Assembly: GCA_036898135.1 (NCBI GenBank)
Contig: CM072514.1
Location: 7,447,637 to 7,511,636 of the forward strand
DNA length: 64,000 nucleotides
Source: Oncomelania hupensis
Taxonomy: Eukaryota > Mollusca > Gastropoda > Littorinimorpha > Pomatiopsidae
Direction of reading: 5' to 3'
A program made the position numbers and the translations under genes. The notes under the pieces were generated by a model that did no database searches, was not told where the DNA came from, and saw nothing but the letters and a program-made list of their open reading frames with translations. Shown here piece by piece: positions 21,195-32,371 of the stretch (its first letter is position 1; each line of letters begins with the position of its first letter).

Positions 21195-21813
21195 TCAAAT
21201 CTCCAAGTCAGTAGCCGCATCCTTCAGACCTTTTACTCTTCTTTTATTGAGTCCGTTCTTACCTTTTCTTTTATCTGTTGGTATGGAAGTTTGTGTGTAA
21301 AAAACAAAAGTATGCTGGATCGAGTGGTGAAAGTCTGTGGGAGGGTTATGGGAGTGAAACAAGGTGTTGTATGAAAGACGTGTTGTGCGGAAAACCAGTT
21401 GCTTTGTGCTGGATAGCACTCATGTGCATGCGCACCACTTCCAGCTCCTGCCTTCTGGAAGGCGCTACCAAACACCATGGGTCAGAACTCTCAGAACGAA
21501 AAACAGTTTTATTCCAAAGGCTGTCTCATTACTTAATAAATGACATGTGTGTGTGTGTGCGTGTGTGTGTGTGCGTGTGTTTTGTTTGCCCAAAATAATT
21601 TCATTCAACATTTGCTGTCGTTTAATGTTAGCATGCATAAGTGTAATTATATTCATATGTGACTGTGCATTTTTATCCCCATTGTCATTATGATTGTTGT
21701 TATTTATTATTATTGTGATGTTTATTCCTTGTTGATTGTAATTGTACACCACAATGTAATTTCTTGTAAAAGATAATAAAGTTGTCTTATCTTATTTTAT
21801 CTTATCTTATCTT
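21195..21813 (+). mobile_element. L2-like LINE 3' end nested in LINE-A (unit 1)
   Basis: 5' truncated; target duplication aacct (21190-21194 and 21814-21818). It encodes the end of an RT: SFIESVLTFSF-like and KTKVCWIEW/KSMLDRVVKV, then YERRVVRKTSCFVLDSTHVH, AHHFQLLPSGRRYQTPW and RTLRTKNSFIPKAVSLLNK with its stop at 21540. The 3' UTR has a (GT)n run, aataaa and a (TCTTAT)n-like tail. Shared with unit 2 (37901-38529); the intact target is in unit 0 at 3337-3341. Confidence 0.85.
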
Positions 21814-22443
21814 AACCTCAGAATAATCTGCCAGAAATACCTACAGCGCCAAAACATCTATATCATGCGTTCGTAGTCTTCAAGAAGGCGTTTTATCGAG
21901 TCTGGCATGCAGCTCTGTGGGCAGCCATGAGAGTGTACAACATCAGCCATAAAATTATTGAAGTCATCAAAAGCCTGTATGACAAAGGCTATCAGTGCAG
22001 TCCTCCATAACAGCGCCATCGGAAACTGGTTCAAAACAACATATGGTGTGCGTCAAGAATGCCTACTCTCTCCGACACTCAACATCTTCCTAGAGCGCAT
22101 CATGTCAGAGCCCTTTCAGATCACGAAGGCACAGTAAGCATAGAGGATAGAGCAATCTCCAACCGTTGTTTTGCGGATGACATTGAACTTAAACAGCTGG
22201 TACAGAGGCTTGACACCACCTCCAGAGCCTATGGAATGGAAGTAAGTGCAGAGAAGACCAAAATGATGACCAACAACACCAATGGCATCAACACGGACAT
22301 CAAAGTCCAATGCCAATCCCTCAACACAGTGCATAGCTTTAAATATTTAAGAGCCATTGTATCAGACAGTGGGTCCCGACAGGAAGTCCTCTCCAGGATC
22401 GCTCAAACAACTGCTGCCCTGGCAAGGTTGAAGACAATTTGGA

Positions 22444-24314
22444 TGTCACGGACCGGATTTTATACTATTTCGGTCCGATGACTTTTTGTGTATTGTACTT
22501 GTAGTCTATTCCGGTGTACAGACATTAATTGGTATATTTTTTTTTGATAACTGAATTCTGATTGGCTGAGTTAGTCATGTGACGATTCACCAATCACATT
22601 CAAACGTGAAGTTAGTCTCTTGTGTGTACCACGGAGTGGGTGTGTTGTACTTCTAGCAGCTGCGTCTGCAGGTATATATTTATTGGTTTATCATTGAAAT
22701 ATTGTATTATGAACATAATAATAATTTAACCCTGATTATATTCTACTTATTGTGGAATAAGAATTGATAATAAATAATTTTTGATATTAGTATGAAGGAT
22801 GGATTAGGGAGGTGATGGAGATAGTGGATCGTTGTATATTTTGAGTAACGAATTGAAATCGTTTTTTTAAATTTGATTTGAGGTTGAAACCTCAACTCGC
22901 AATGTATAGCATTATATTTAATTTTGTGAATGAAAGTAGTCAGCGTCAAGATGCAATAATTAGTTGTTATAATTAGTTTTACAATTTTTGCGTATGTGTG
23001 AACTGTGTTCGACACATATGAGATTTGAATTATGTTGTTGGTCTGGTCCCGTCGCAGAGAAGAGAAAGGTATATATGGAAATACAGAGAAGTCTGTGTAT
23101 CAAGATATTTAGTGGGGAAAACTTGTATGTTTTCAGAAGTCTCCGGCTGAGGGGCCTCGAGGCAGGAAGAAGAAGAAGAAGAAGAAGAAGAAGAAGAAGA
23201 AGAAGAAGAAGAAGAAGAAGAAGAAGAAGAAGAAGACGGAGAAGAAAGAGAAGAAGACGAAGAAGAAGAAGAAGAAGAAGAAGAAGAAGAAGAAGAAGAA
23301 GAAGAAGAAGAAGAAGAAGACGAAGAAGAAGAAGAAGAAGAAGAAGAAGAAGAAGAAGAAGAAGAAGAAGAAGACGAAGAAGAAGAAGAAGAAGAAGAAG
23401 AAGAAGAAGAAGAAGAAGAAGAAGAAGAAGAAGAAGAAGAGGACGAGAAGGAGAAGAAGAAGAAGAAGACGAAGACGAGAAGAAGAAGAAGAAGTCGTGA
23501 AGAAGAATGGTGGAAGTATAGAGAAGGTGCCAGAGAAGAAGCCAAAGAAGAAGACGAAGAAGAAGATGAGAGCAGCAACCACTGCTACATCAGCAGCAGT
23601 AGCAACCACTGCCACATCAGCAGCAGTAGCAACCACTGCTACATCAGCAGCAGTAGCAACCACTGCCACAGCAGCAGCAGCAACAGCGGCAGCGGCCACA
23701 GCAGCAGCAGCAGCAACAGCGGCAGCGGCCAGCAGCAGCAGCAGCGGTCGTGGAGGATTATTGGGAAGGTGAAGAGGACGATAGAGAGAGGAGAAAACCC
23801 AGGATAGATAGCGGGAAAGACAAGGATAAGGAGAAGGAAGATAGTATATAGACACAGAGATTAGAGACAAAGAAAGACACAGCGAATCCTAACCTCCATG
23901 AGACTATTGGGGGGAATCTCTCTCTGTCGACGGTGACCGGGTCGATATTGGTGTTTTATTGTGACTGGTGGTTCTTGGATTACCTGACTGGGACTTTATT
24001 GGTGGTTTTGGTGATTGGTAACTTTATTCCTGGAATACCTGACTGAGACTTATGTGTGTGTTTTGTGAATGGTATAATCCACGGATTATTTCTACAAAGT
24101 ACGTGAGTACAAAACTATAGATATATTTTCCATATTATTGATTGAGTTGTATGTACTTATGTGAACTTTGTTGATTATTGTTTATTTTCTAGTAATAGAA
24201 AGGGGGTGTGACAACAAAAGAATTCTTGAGAGTTAGGGAATGTGAGACGGGAGAACACGCAGAATATTCACGCACGCATACACGCAGTTTCTTGAAATAA
24301 CCCCTTTCGTTACA
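22444..24314 (+). mobile_element. Solo LTR-X (unit 1), carrying a long (GAA)n tract
   Basis: 1871 bp, tgtcacgg ... cgttaca, with an exact 5-bp TSD ttgga (22439-22443 and 24315-24319) in LINE-A RT. The same target is uninterrupted in unit 0 (3955-3959) and unit 2 (39156-39160). Inside are a ~340-bp AAG/GAA tract (23165-23505) and an imperfect GCAGCA/GCAACC-type array (23570-23750). The Arg-, Ser-, Phe- and Ala-rich open frames there are simple sequence. I see no real gene. It could be a solo LTR or a small non-autonomous LTR element. Confidence 0.85.
23165..23505 (+). repeat. (GAA/AAG)n purine tract in LTR-X
   Basis: Almost pure AAG repeats with rare ACG and AAA interruptions. The strand is wholly purine for long runs. 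The tract is in the same relative position as the purine-rich stretch at 54083-54440 of the second LTR-X. Confidence 0.95.
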
Positions 24315-24840
24315 TTGGAAAGACAAGGCCATCAGCCTACATTGCAAGGTAAGAATGCTGCGCTCCCTTGTCATCTCCATCTTCATGTGCGCTTGCGAGG
24401 CATTGACCCTGGCGGCAGATCTGCAGCGGGGAATGCGGGGCGTGGTGGTGGGGTACTGCGGAGGACTTCTGGGCATTTCCTATGCCCGGCGCATCACCGG
24501 CTGCGGGGTCCGAAAGGCCGTCACGCGGGCCATTGGACGGCACGGTAGCCTGCTCACAGTGCTGAAGAAACGGAGGCTCCGTTGGTGTGGCCACGTCGCC
24601 AGATCGTCGGGCCTTGCGGAGACCGCCCTGCGTTGCCGATGCGGGAGGAGGGGGGTGGAAAGGGGGAGACCGAGAGGGAGGTGGGAGGACGGCATTCCAG
24701 AGTGGGCTGGTTTAGCACTGGGCGAGGCCGTCGGGGTTGCTGAAGACTGGGAAGGATGGAGTACGTTGGTTAAACGATCATCTGTGGTGCCCCTACGACC
24801 TCCGAGTTACAGGATAGGATAGGAAAGGATAGGATAAAAT

Positions 24841-25201
24841 AGAATAGAATAGAATAGAATAGAATAGTAAAAACAATAAATAAATACATAAATAGATAAA
24901 TAAAAAAGAAATCATTTTCAAAGTACAGAGTAATTTATCGCAATTGTCTTACTGGAGATTTATGTATTTGTGCAATTTTACAGATAATCTCACCATCATA
25001 TAATATATATTCTCTTGATTTTATTGAATATGTTCCTTTCCATACAAACTATGTTGAAAGGAGATTGTCTTGTTATTGAATACACAACGATCTTCATCTT
25101 CATCCACATACTTACTCCTTCAAGAGTTCAGTCTTTATTTAATATGTAAACAAATGCTGCTATTATTGAGATAATAGAAATGATAATGTGCATATACAGT
25201 A
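24841..25201. other. AT-rich intron (unit 1), before the Helitron
   Basis: Corresponds to 4500-4809 of unit 0 with small indels. No gene, only A/T-rich DNA. The Helitron starts after A25201. Confidence 0.6.
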
Positions 25202-25512
25202 TCTATATATATAAATTGCTTAGCCGGAAGTCCTTCTTCGCCTCTACTATAAAGTGTGTCCGGTATGGACGCTGATCTGGGCAGGTGCTGGGCGCTACGG
25301 ATCGGCCTGCTGTTATGTGAACTTTGTTGATTAAAACCAGCGAAATCGTTATAGCCGACATTTCCTTACCGAACGTTTAACCGTTTCTGAGATAAATAAA
25401 TAAACAAAATGTCCACAAACTGCAATAGCCTCATTCCGCGCGCTTCCATTAAAAATAAAATTGAGGTTTCAGCACGTTTTCCCATATAGACCAAACAATT
25501 AATGGTTTTTCT

Positions 25513-25601
25513 AGGAAGCCTTGGTAGCTTACTGAGTAAAACATCCGCCTACCGTCCAGGGCGTCCCGAGTTCAATTCTCACGCGGGACATTTTTTTTTA
25601 C
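25513..25601 (+). other. tRNA-like segment inside the Helitron
   Basis: ggtagcttactgagtaaaac resembles a tRNA D-arm/box A region, and gagttcaattctcac resembles box B/T-arm. A run of T follows (25592-25600), as at a pol III stop. The acceptor and T stems pair poorly, so this is at best a degenerate tRNA or SINE head captured by the Helitron. Confidence 0.35.
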
Positions 25602-25648
25602 ACTACAATATGGATATTTTTCTTTTTAATTTAGGCTTTTTACCTTTA

Positions 25649-25650
<2 letters not shown>

Positions 25651-25698
<48 letters not shown>

Positions 25699-25747
25699 GT
25701 AGTAGTAGTAGTATTATTATTTATAAACTAATAATAATAATAATAAT

Positions 25748-25785
<38 letters not shown>

Positions 25786-26058
25786 TTAATAATAATAATA
25801 ATAATATAATAAAAATAAATTATAATTATTATTATATTTTATATCAAATTTTCTTTTAAAACCTTGGTGTTTTTTTTATTATTTCTATTTGTATTAATTC
25901 ATATTCAATATTATTATTATTATTTTTTTTTTTTTTATAAACTAATAATAATAATTATTATTATTATAATAACAATCATAATATCTTATATCAAATTTTA
26001 TTTTAAAACCTTGGTGTTTTTTCTGATTTCTATTAATTTTGTATTATTCTATATTCAA

Positions 26059-26132
<74 letters not shown>
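25651..26132. repeat. Opposed (TTA)n and (AAT)n arrays in the Helitron
   Basis: (TTA)n at 25651-25697 is followed by (AAT)n at ~25728-25812, again TTA then AAT at 25908-25965, and TTA at 26057-26130. A segment (aaaccttggtgttttttt) is repeated at 25859 and 26006. Opposed runs can fold into long AT hairpins. Not coding despite open poly-Y/I frames. Confidence 0.9.
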
Positions 26133-26133
<1 letters not shown>

Positions 26134-26139
26134 TACTAC

Positions 26140-26475
26140 CAAGGATCGGGATGGGGTGGTACGTGTAGGTAAAAGGGGGCTACGGGTAGGTTTAAAGGGG
26201 CATGGGTAGGCATAACGGGGATACGGGTATATATAAGGGGGTATGGTGATGGTCGATTCCTTTCATCCATACCTGCGAAACGATCAACGGGGAAGTATCA
26301 AGGAGGGTACAGTTAGGAACCAAAGGGGTATGGAAGGAATCAAGGGGGTATGGGGAGGTATCAAGTGGGTTCGGGAAGGTATCAAGGGGGTATGATGAGG
26401 CATCATGGGGGGGACGGGGAGATATCAGGGGGGGGGGTATGGTGAGGTATCAAGGGGGATATGGGGAGGTATCAT
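26140..26475. repeat. G-rich minisatellite in the Helitron
   Basis: Irregular tandem units of about 20-25 bp built on ggggtatggggaggtatcaag, at least ten of them, diverged from each other, with G runs of up to about nine. No coding meaning is seen. Confidence 0.8.
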
Positions 26476-26715
26476 CGTCCAAATGAAACTCGCAGACAAA
26501 AGTTCTCTCTGTCTACATTTTAAACAGCATCATGTGTACCCTGGCTTGCCAGGGTACAAAAACCACTAGTTTTATAATAAGACAAATACATGGATAAAAA
26601 GACTTTGCAATATACTTGTGACATGTAATGAGCTGATACCATGTAAAGCGTCTGATCAGTGTACACAATGTCAAAGGTATTATGTATTCATTATGACTGT
26701 GCATGCTATTTTCAG

Positions 26716-26747
26716 ACATCAATGAATGCAATACACAACCTGCCCCC
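26716..26747 (+). pseudogene. Partial cbEGF exon from a 79-bp tandem duplication (unit 1)
   Basis: After ttttcag it reads (D)INECNTQPAPC, then continues directly into a second copy of the intron end (tgtcaaacgtattatg) instead of the rest of the exon. The 79-bp block 26669-26747 is repeated at 26748-26826. The piece therefore has a 3' splice site but no donor and cannot be a complete exon. Confidence 0.8.
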
Positions 26748-26794
26748 TGTCAAACGTATTATGTAGTCATTATGATTCTACCTGCTATTTTCAG

Positions 26795-26917
26795 ACATCA
26801 ATGAATGCAGTACACAACCTGCTCTCTGTACTCCAGGAGTCTGTATCAACACTCGTGGTTCCTACAACTGTCAGTGTCCTCAAGGATACTCTGGATCTGG
26901 ATCTGGATCGTGTCAAG
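26795..26917 (+). CDS. Host exon encoding one calcium-binding EGF-like domain (unit 1)
   Basis: 123 bp, flanked by ctattttcag and gttagt, phase 1 at both ends. It encodes DINEC...C...[13 protein letters not shown] and [12 protein letters not shown] with six cysteines. It differs from the unit 0 exon by a few residues before Cys3 ([11 protein letters not shown] against TQSATCTPGTC). The open frame, splice sites and changes limited to variable loop positions suggest it is used, or was until recently. It would join the unit 0 exon in frame after splicing out about 21.8 kb of transposon-filled intron. Confidence 0.85.
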
Positions 26918-28290
26918 GTTAGTTTAAAACTTTTGCTGAGGAAGACCTCCAATACACCTCCATCCTTCACCCCCATCTCCCTCACTCCCCTTATCCCCTT
27001 CACCAAATGAATAAAGACATACATTAGAGGTATTGTCATTCTTCATAACTCATAACTTGAACTGTATGGACTGCTTTGGGTGTAGCTGATATGTTTGGTT
27101 ATTTCTTCCTTATATTCAGTATGGTCATACTCTTGACACAGGTTATTTTCTATTACTCTTGTTAGATAAATCTTTGGCCAATTGTGGTAATGTACCTTAA
27201 CATTGTCACCACCCCCATTCCCTCTCTCCACCCTCTCCCACCCTATATCCTTTATTGAGAGTAAAACAAGCGTTAGTTTCGTTCAATCGTGTCAAGAGGA
27301 GTGGGAGGGTGGAGGGGGTTGGGGATGGAATTATATTTTATAATTCAAGCAAATTAAAACAAAAGAAAACTTTAACCATAGCTTTTATTTAGGCTCAAGG
27401 CATCTGCACACTGTTAATTACATACGAATTGTAAAAGAAATTTATAAAATAAAATAAAGATTAAATTTTACTTCATGATGATACCTCACTTTATTGTCGT
27501 ATGTTTGGTTTTACCTTGGAGGCACAATTAAAGTCTAAATACATACCAAATTTAGACCAAATAACTCCAATAATTTGGGAGAAAACAGGAATAGAACACA
27601 ACAAATTATGAGGTTATAATGATGACTCACCCAATATGTATAATTCTGTGTCATCTGGTAGGGTTTGCTATTTTCTCATTAAAATCCAAGTTTCATAGAA
27701 ATCTGTCCAGTAGTTTCACGAAAAAGTGATTAAAAAACCCACCAACTTAAATGAAAATATTATTACAAAAGTTCGGACTAAAGTAATGACCACACGTGGC
27801 TTACGCTTTACGGCTTAGGCATGGGTTTATGAGAGTTTTCACTGACCGGAAATGTGACGGGTGGTCACATCTTACGAGTTTAGTGACCACTGTTGGCTTA
27901 CGTTTTACGGCTTACGCATTGGTCGGAGGTAGTGACGCCATGCTCATCACGGCCCAGTTCGAATTTATAAACGTCTGTAGCTGTGTAAATTCACTACAAC
28001 AAGGCTCTTTGTCATGACGATGTAATGTATTCTTTCACGACTTGGCAATCAAACATGCGCTGTACTTGTAAAATTTTACTTTAGCCAGTATGCAAGGAAA
28101 TACATAAGGAATTCATCAGCGTAACACAAGTGTGGCCGGGTGCTACAGATCAATGTGGCTGGGCCTTAAGATTCAGCATCTCTGTACACTCTCATTACAT
28201 GCAGACATGTAAAGGAAATGTAAACAAAGTAAAAAATTAAGGTGACATCATCCGGAATATATCACTCGATTTGCATAAGTTTGGTTTTAA
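26918..28290. repeat. Intron block 3' of the cbEGF exon (unit 1)
   Basis: Near-identical to 5015-6400 with small indels (for example the ATGTT/GTT loss at 27090 and CATCTGCAT loss at 27250). No gene is seen. Confidence 0.7.
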
Positions 28291-29045
28291 TAATAATAAT
28301 AAAATAATGGACATTTATATAGCGCTATTACTTGTCTTTTTATAGACAAGCGCATAGCATTTTACATGAAAAGAAAGAAAGAAACATGAAGCAACTTACA
28401 AAAACAAAAATTTCAAAAATTCACAAATAATGTTAGGTAGGTAGGGTTAGGGCGCGCCACTGGCTGCAACTACGCCTTCCCCGGGGGAAGCGGCCCAGAG
28501 TTTCCCCGATAGAAAGGGATAATGAACTGCAGCACAAAAAAATATATATTGCATTACAAATTCACACTCGACATAAATAAGACAAGATTTATTTGCCGAC
28601 TGAGAGAAAGAGATTTCATGCTCTCCTACACTTACAGTGGTAGGCAAGGTGCAAGCTAAGGCAGTTCTGGTCTTTTTGAACAGGAGAACCTCTGTTTTAT
28701 CATCATTGAGCTTTAACTTGTTTTGTTTCATCCAGGATCGGACATCAGAAATGCAATTCTGTACAGTCTGGAAATTGGCATCGATTTGTACCGGAAGACA
28801 TGATTTTAAAAGCTGAGTATCGTCAACAAAAGCTTCAACAGTTACATCGTGTCTTTGAATCAGTTTGAGCAAAGGCTTTGTGTACAACATGAAGAGAATC
28901 GGTGCAAGAACTGACCCCTGCGGTACACCATAAGTCAAATTTTCCTTCTTTGAGAGCACCTAAAAATGCTGACAGTTTGCGTACGACCTTGGAGGTATGA
29001 CTTGAACCAGGCCAAGGCATTCCCTGAAACTCCAAACTGCGACTC
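28291..29045 (-). pseudogene. CR1-a LINE, 3' half with deletion (unit 1)
   Basis: Read on -: [26 protein letters not shown] (Ala of FADD changed to Val), [19 protein letters not shown] and [18 protein letters not shown]. Then a junction near 28560 skips the C-terminal RT part present in unit 0 and goes to the 3' UTR. A one-base loss near 28962 shifts the frame before the SKKENLTYG region. Confidence 0.8.
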
Positions 29046-31085
29046 GAGAGTTTCGAACAGAAAACAATTAGAAGTCTGAAGTCGGGGAAAGCAACTGGGA
29101 TAGACGATATACTAGCTGAATTTTTAAAGGCAGCAGAACAGTTTGTAACACCATTTTTAACCAGGCTTTTTAACCAGCTTTATGACAGTGGTCACTTCCC
29201 GGAAGGCTGGACTCGTTCTTTTATTATAACTTTACTCAAAAAAAGTGATCCAACTAACCCAGAAAACTACTGGGGCATTTCTTTACTGAGCATTACTAGC
29301 AAAGTTTTTACAAAGATCTTAAACACCAGGTTGTATAAGTGGGCAGAAAAGGAGGGGAAAATCTGTGAAGAACAAGCAGGTTTTAGGAAAAATTACTCCA
29401 CCACTGACCACATTTTTTCCTTATTTCCTTTAATACAGAAAACGATTAATTCTAAGCGAAAGAGCAAAGTGTTTGTCGCTTTTGTCGACTATATGAAGGC
29501 TTTTGATTCCGTAAATAGAAACAGCCTCTGGAGAGTACTAAATAAGGTCAAAACATCAACAAAAATGCTACGAATATTACACAGAATGTATGCCTCAGTT
29601 CAGTCTTGTGTGAGATGGGGCGCAACCCTGTCAGACTTCTTTGATTGCCCTAGTGGGGTGAAACAAGGGTGCTTATTATCTCCCCTTATTTTTTCTCTGC
29701 TAATTAGTGAAGTTTCTGAAGAAGTAACAGCAAGAGGTCGACATGGTTTTCAGTTTCAACCAGGGCTTAGGGAGATATTTTTGCTGCTTTTTGCAGACGA
29801 CATTGTGTTACTGTCTTCTACTCCTGTAGGCTTACTGAATCAGTTGAATAACCTTGACACAGCATCAGACATATTAGGGTTAAAAGTAAACCTTGATAAA
29901 ACCAAAGTGATGATTTTTAGGAAAGGGGGTAGGTTATCTAAGAAAGAGAAGTGGTTTCTGAAAGGTACTGAACTAGAAATAGTAAACGAATATAAGTATC
30001 TAGGGTTTGTGTTGAAAAGTAGGCTGTCTGTTATATCAGCTTTGGATCAAGTTGTAAAAAAGGCAAGGGAAAGGTGGTTGAAAGTTTGAGAACCATGTGG
30101 AGTCTTGTCAGGTCAAGCCGATGTTGTAGTACTCTTCGGAGGTCTGGGGAGCAACCCAGTATAAAGTTGTTGAGTCAGTCCAGCTTTTTGCTCTAAAAAG
30201 ATTATTGAGTGTGGGCCCCAGTACCCCGATAGCGATGGCATAAGGCGAAACCGGGCGATATCCTCTGTATATAGACAGCACCCTGAGCGTAATCCGGTAC
30301 TGGTTTACACTGCGGAAAATGGACGTGAATAGAATTCCTCGTCAGGTGTATGAAATGTTGTGTACCAGCAGTTTTAGAAATAACGTTCAGCAGAAAAATT
30401 GGGCGAATATGGTTAAGTGTACGCTTGACAGTTATAGGTTTTCTTATGACTGGTCAGTTGGAGTTGGGAATGAAAACATATTTCTGAAAACTTTGAGGCA
30501 GAGAATGATTGATTGTTATCATCAGCAATGGAATGCAAAATTGAATGGAAGTGAGATGTTTGAATTCTATCGATCTTTCATGTCATTACTATGCCCAGAA
30601 AAGTATTTAACGATAAATAAGTTTAGAGTGTTTTTCACCAGATTCCGATTAGGTCTTACTGATTTGAAAATCCATCATAGATACACTGCAGTTAACCCTT
30701 TGTGCATTTATTGTGATGTTATAGAAAATGAATGGCATTTCTTTTTTGATTGCTCACTGTATGTTGATTTAAGAGCAAAATATCTGTCTAAACACATCGT
30801 TGGTATGAACCTGAGAGATCGTATAATTGTTTGGAAACGTCTGTTGAGTAATGAAAGTGTCGAGGTTACGAGAGATATTGCAATGTATGTTTTCTATGCT
30901 TTGGAAGAAAGAGAGAGGGCTATGCCAGTGACTTGAGGAAAGCTGATGTGAAAATTTTGTATAATACTTATTGTTTCACATTTCTGCTCCCGATTTTTAT
31001 TTGCTCACGTACCCACTTATTGTATGTCTGCAGGCCGGAGGCCTAATTCTTTTTTGACCGAATACATTTCTTGTTCTTGTTCTTG
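29046..31085 (+). mobile_element. LINE-B inserted in CR1-a (unit 1)
   Basis: The longest LINE-B copy. RT frame 29331-30089: EEQAGFRKNYSTTDHIF, FVDYMKAFDSVNRNSLW, GVKQGCLLSPLIFSLLI, FADDIVLLSS, VNEYKYLGFVL. A frameshift near 30075 and a stop follow. The C-terminal frame 30319-30936 ends in a zinc-knuckle-like CIYCDVIENEWHFFFDC and RAMPVT-stop. The 3' UTR ends in (TTCTTG)n at 31070-31090. It is 5' truncated at the RT start, as in all copies here, and lacks an endonuclease. Confidence 0.85.
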
Positions 31086-32200
31086 TTCTTGTGGTCTACA
31101 GTGTCGAAGGCAGCCGATAGATCAAGAAGTGTTAGAAGAGATAAGTTGCCTTTGTCCAGAGCAAGCAGAATGTCACCTGTGATTTTGAGTAATGCTGTCT
31201 CTGTGCTATGAGAGGTGCGATAGGCTGACTGATGGGGACTGAGAAGAGAGTCGCTTTACAAGTATGAGAGTAACTGCTTCAGTACCAACTTTTCTGTAAC
31301 CTTGGACAAAAATGATAGATTAGATACTGGTCTGTAGTTTTTTAGTTCATTCTGATTTAGGCTGGGCTTTTTGAGCAGTGGCTTGACAACAGCCGTCTTT
31401 AAAGGTGCAGGAACAGTAGCGGTGGACAGAGACTCATTGACAATGTGTGTTATTGTTGGGAGAAGAGTGTCAAGGCAATCAAGGAGAATAGGAGTGGGAA
31501 TGGGATCAAGGGAACAAGTGGTTGGTTTAGATTTTTTGATGACCTCCCTGACTTCATTAACAGAAACTGGTTCAAAATGGTCAAACCGTACATAATTTAA
31601 AACAGTTGGCAATGCATCTACATTTGTCTGCACACCAGCATCGTGATCAAGTTCATAGCGTATATCAGCGACTTTCTTGGTGAAAAAGTGACAAAAGACA
31701 TCTGGTAAGTCACAAGGTGGGTGGGTGGTAGGTAGAGCGCTACTTTTTTCCTTGCCTCTGAGGCGGTCACAGACCGAGAAGAGTTGCTTGCTAGTCTCAC
31801 TGTTGGCCACTTGACCACTAAAGAAAGCAGACTTGGCCCTATGGACAATTTGCATTACTGGTCGCTTGGCAGCAGTGTAAATTTGTTTGCCCACTGTGAG
31901 ACCACTCTTCAACCATCTCCTCTCAGCCTCTTGGCTTCACTGAGCTCATCTTCGACAGCACTGTACCATGGTTCTGACTTGCCTACCCTAACCTTACGCC
32001 TGGAGATAGGGGCATGCCTATTTAGTGCGTCCCTGAGTGTGGCCTCCAGCTGTTCAACAGAGGAACACGAAGCCGGGCTTACTACATCACCGAGGTCTCG
32101 TTTCAAGGCTTCACGGTCTACAGCTCGCAACTTGCTAACATCTCTGTAATGGGGAGAGGGCAAGGCAGTTCTGGACCCAGGGGGTGTTACCAAACTTCAA
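31086..32200 (-). pseudogene. CR1-a LINE, linker and RT N-terminal half (unit 1)
   Basis: Read on - from 32200: VTPPGSRTALPSPHYRDVSK, RDALNRHAPISRRKVR, then 31256-31912 with AKRPVMQIVHRAKSAFFSGQ, VREVIKKSKPTTCSLDPIPT, TAVVKPLLKKPSLNQNELKN and YRPVSNLSFLSKVTEKLVLK, ending in [13 protein letters not shown] next to the LINE-B tail. A 9-bp deletion near 31928 removes codons after EAKR. Joined to 28291-29045 it rebuilds the order of one CR1/L2-type RT, showing that LINE-B landed inside it. Confidence 0.85.
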
Positions 32201-32371
32201 AAAATGATTTTTTTTTGTACGCAAAGAGTTGCAATATTTAAAAAAAATGTTTTTAAAACATTGTAGTTTTTAGTCACTTTTGGTCCAAGGTACAAAGAGT
32301 TATTTATAGACAATTCAACGGAAATCCATTTCAAAGGATCCGTTGAAACGTCCAAAGCGTTTTCCAGGACT
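32201..32371. other. Left remnant of hAT-1 (unit 1)
   Basis: Matches 10300-10467 of unit 0 (left UTR of hAT-1) and then jumps at ttttccag to LINE-A/CR1-c sequence (gactgcactggtagcc, as at 15665). The rest of hAT-1, the hairpin repeat and the LINE-A 3' end are deleted in this unit. Confidence 0.75.

Larger units (their letters stand above)
20786..24840 (+). mobile_element. LINE-A RT part (unit 1), split by an L2-like LINE and LTR-X
   Basis: Three + segments: 20786-21194 (EVEAAGQSLKKG..., SLVITLPKKGNLQECEHYRT), 21819-22443 (RIICQKYLQ, SRAYGMEVSAEKTKMMTNN, NTVHSFKYLRAI, QTTAALARLKTI) and 24320-24840 (C-terminus and tail). FADD is present but followed by a deletion (FADDIELKQLVQRL). The last segment carries the A-to-G patch and ends in ggata/gaata tails. 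The insertions at 21195 and 22444 are flanked by short target duplications, and the empty sites exist in other units. Confidence 0.8.
25202..26569 (+). mobile_element. Non-autonomous Helitron (unit 1)
   Basis: Starts TCTATATATATAA and ends CTAG. A hairpin (gtaccctgg-cttg-ccagggtac, 26536-26557) lies 12 nt before the end. It is inserted between A25201 and T26570 with no target duplication. Units 0 (A4809/T4810) and 2 (A40038/T40039) have the same flanks joined without it. This is the standard Helitron signature (5' TC, 3' hairpin, CTRR, A^T target). No Rep/helicase coding is present. The interior holds a tRNA-like segment, AT trinucleotide arrays and a G-rich minisatellite. Confidence 0.93.

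Noticed and set aside
22988..23870. Long Arg-, Ser- and Phe-rich open frames
   Set aside because: Produced by the (GAA)n and GCA-type tracts of LTR-X; low complexity, with no start context or domain.
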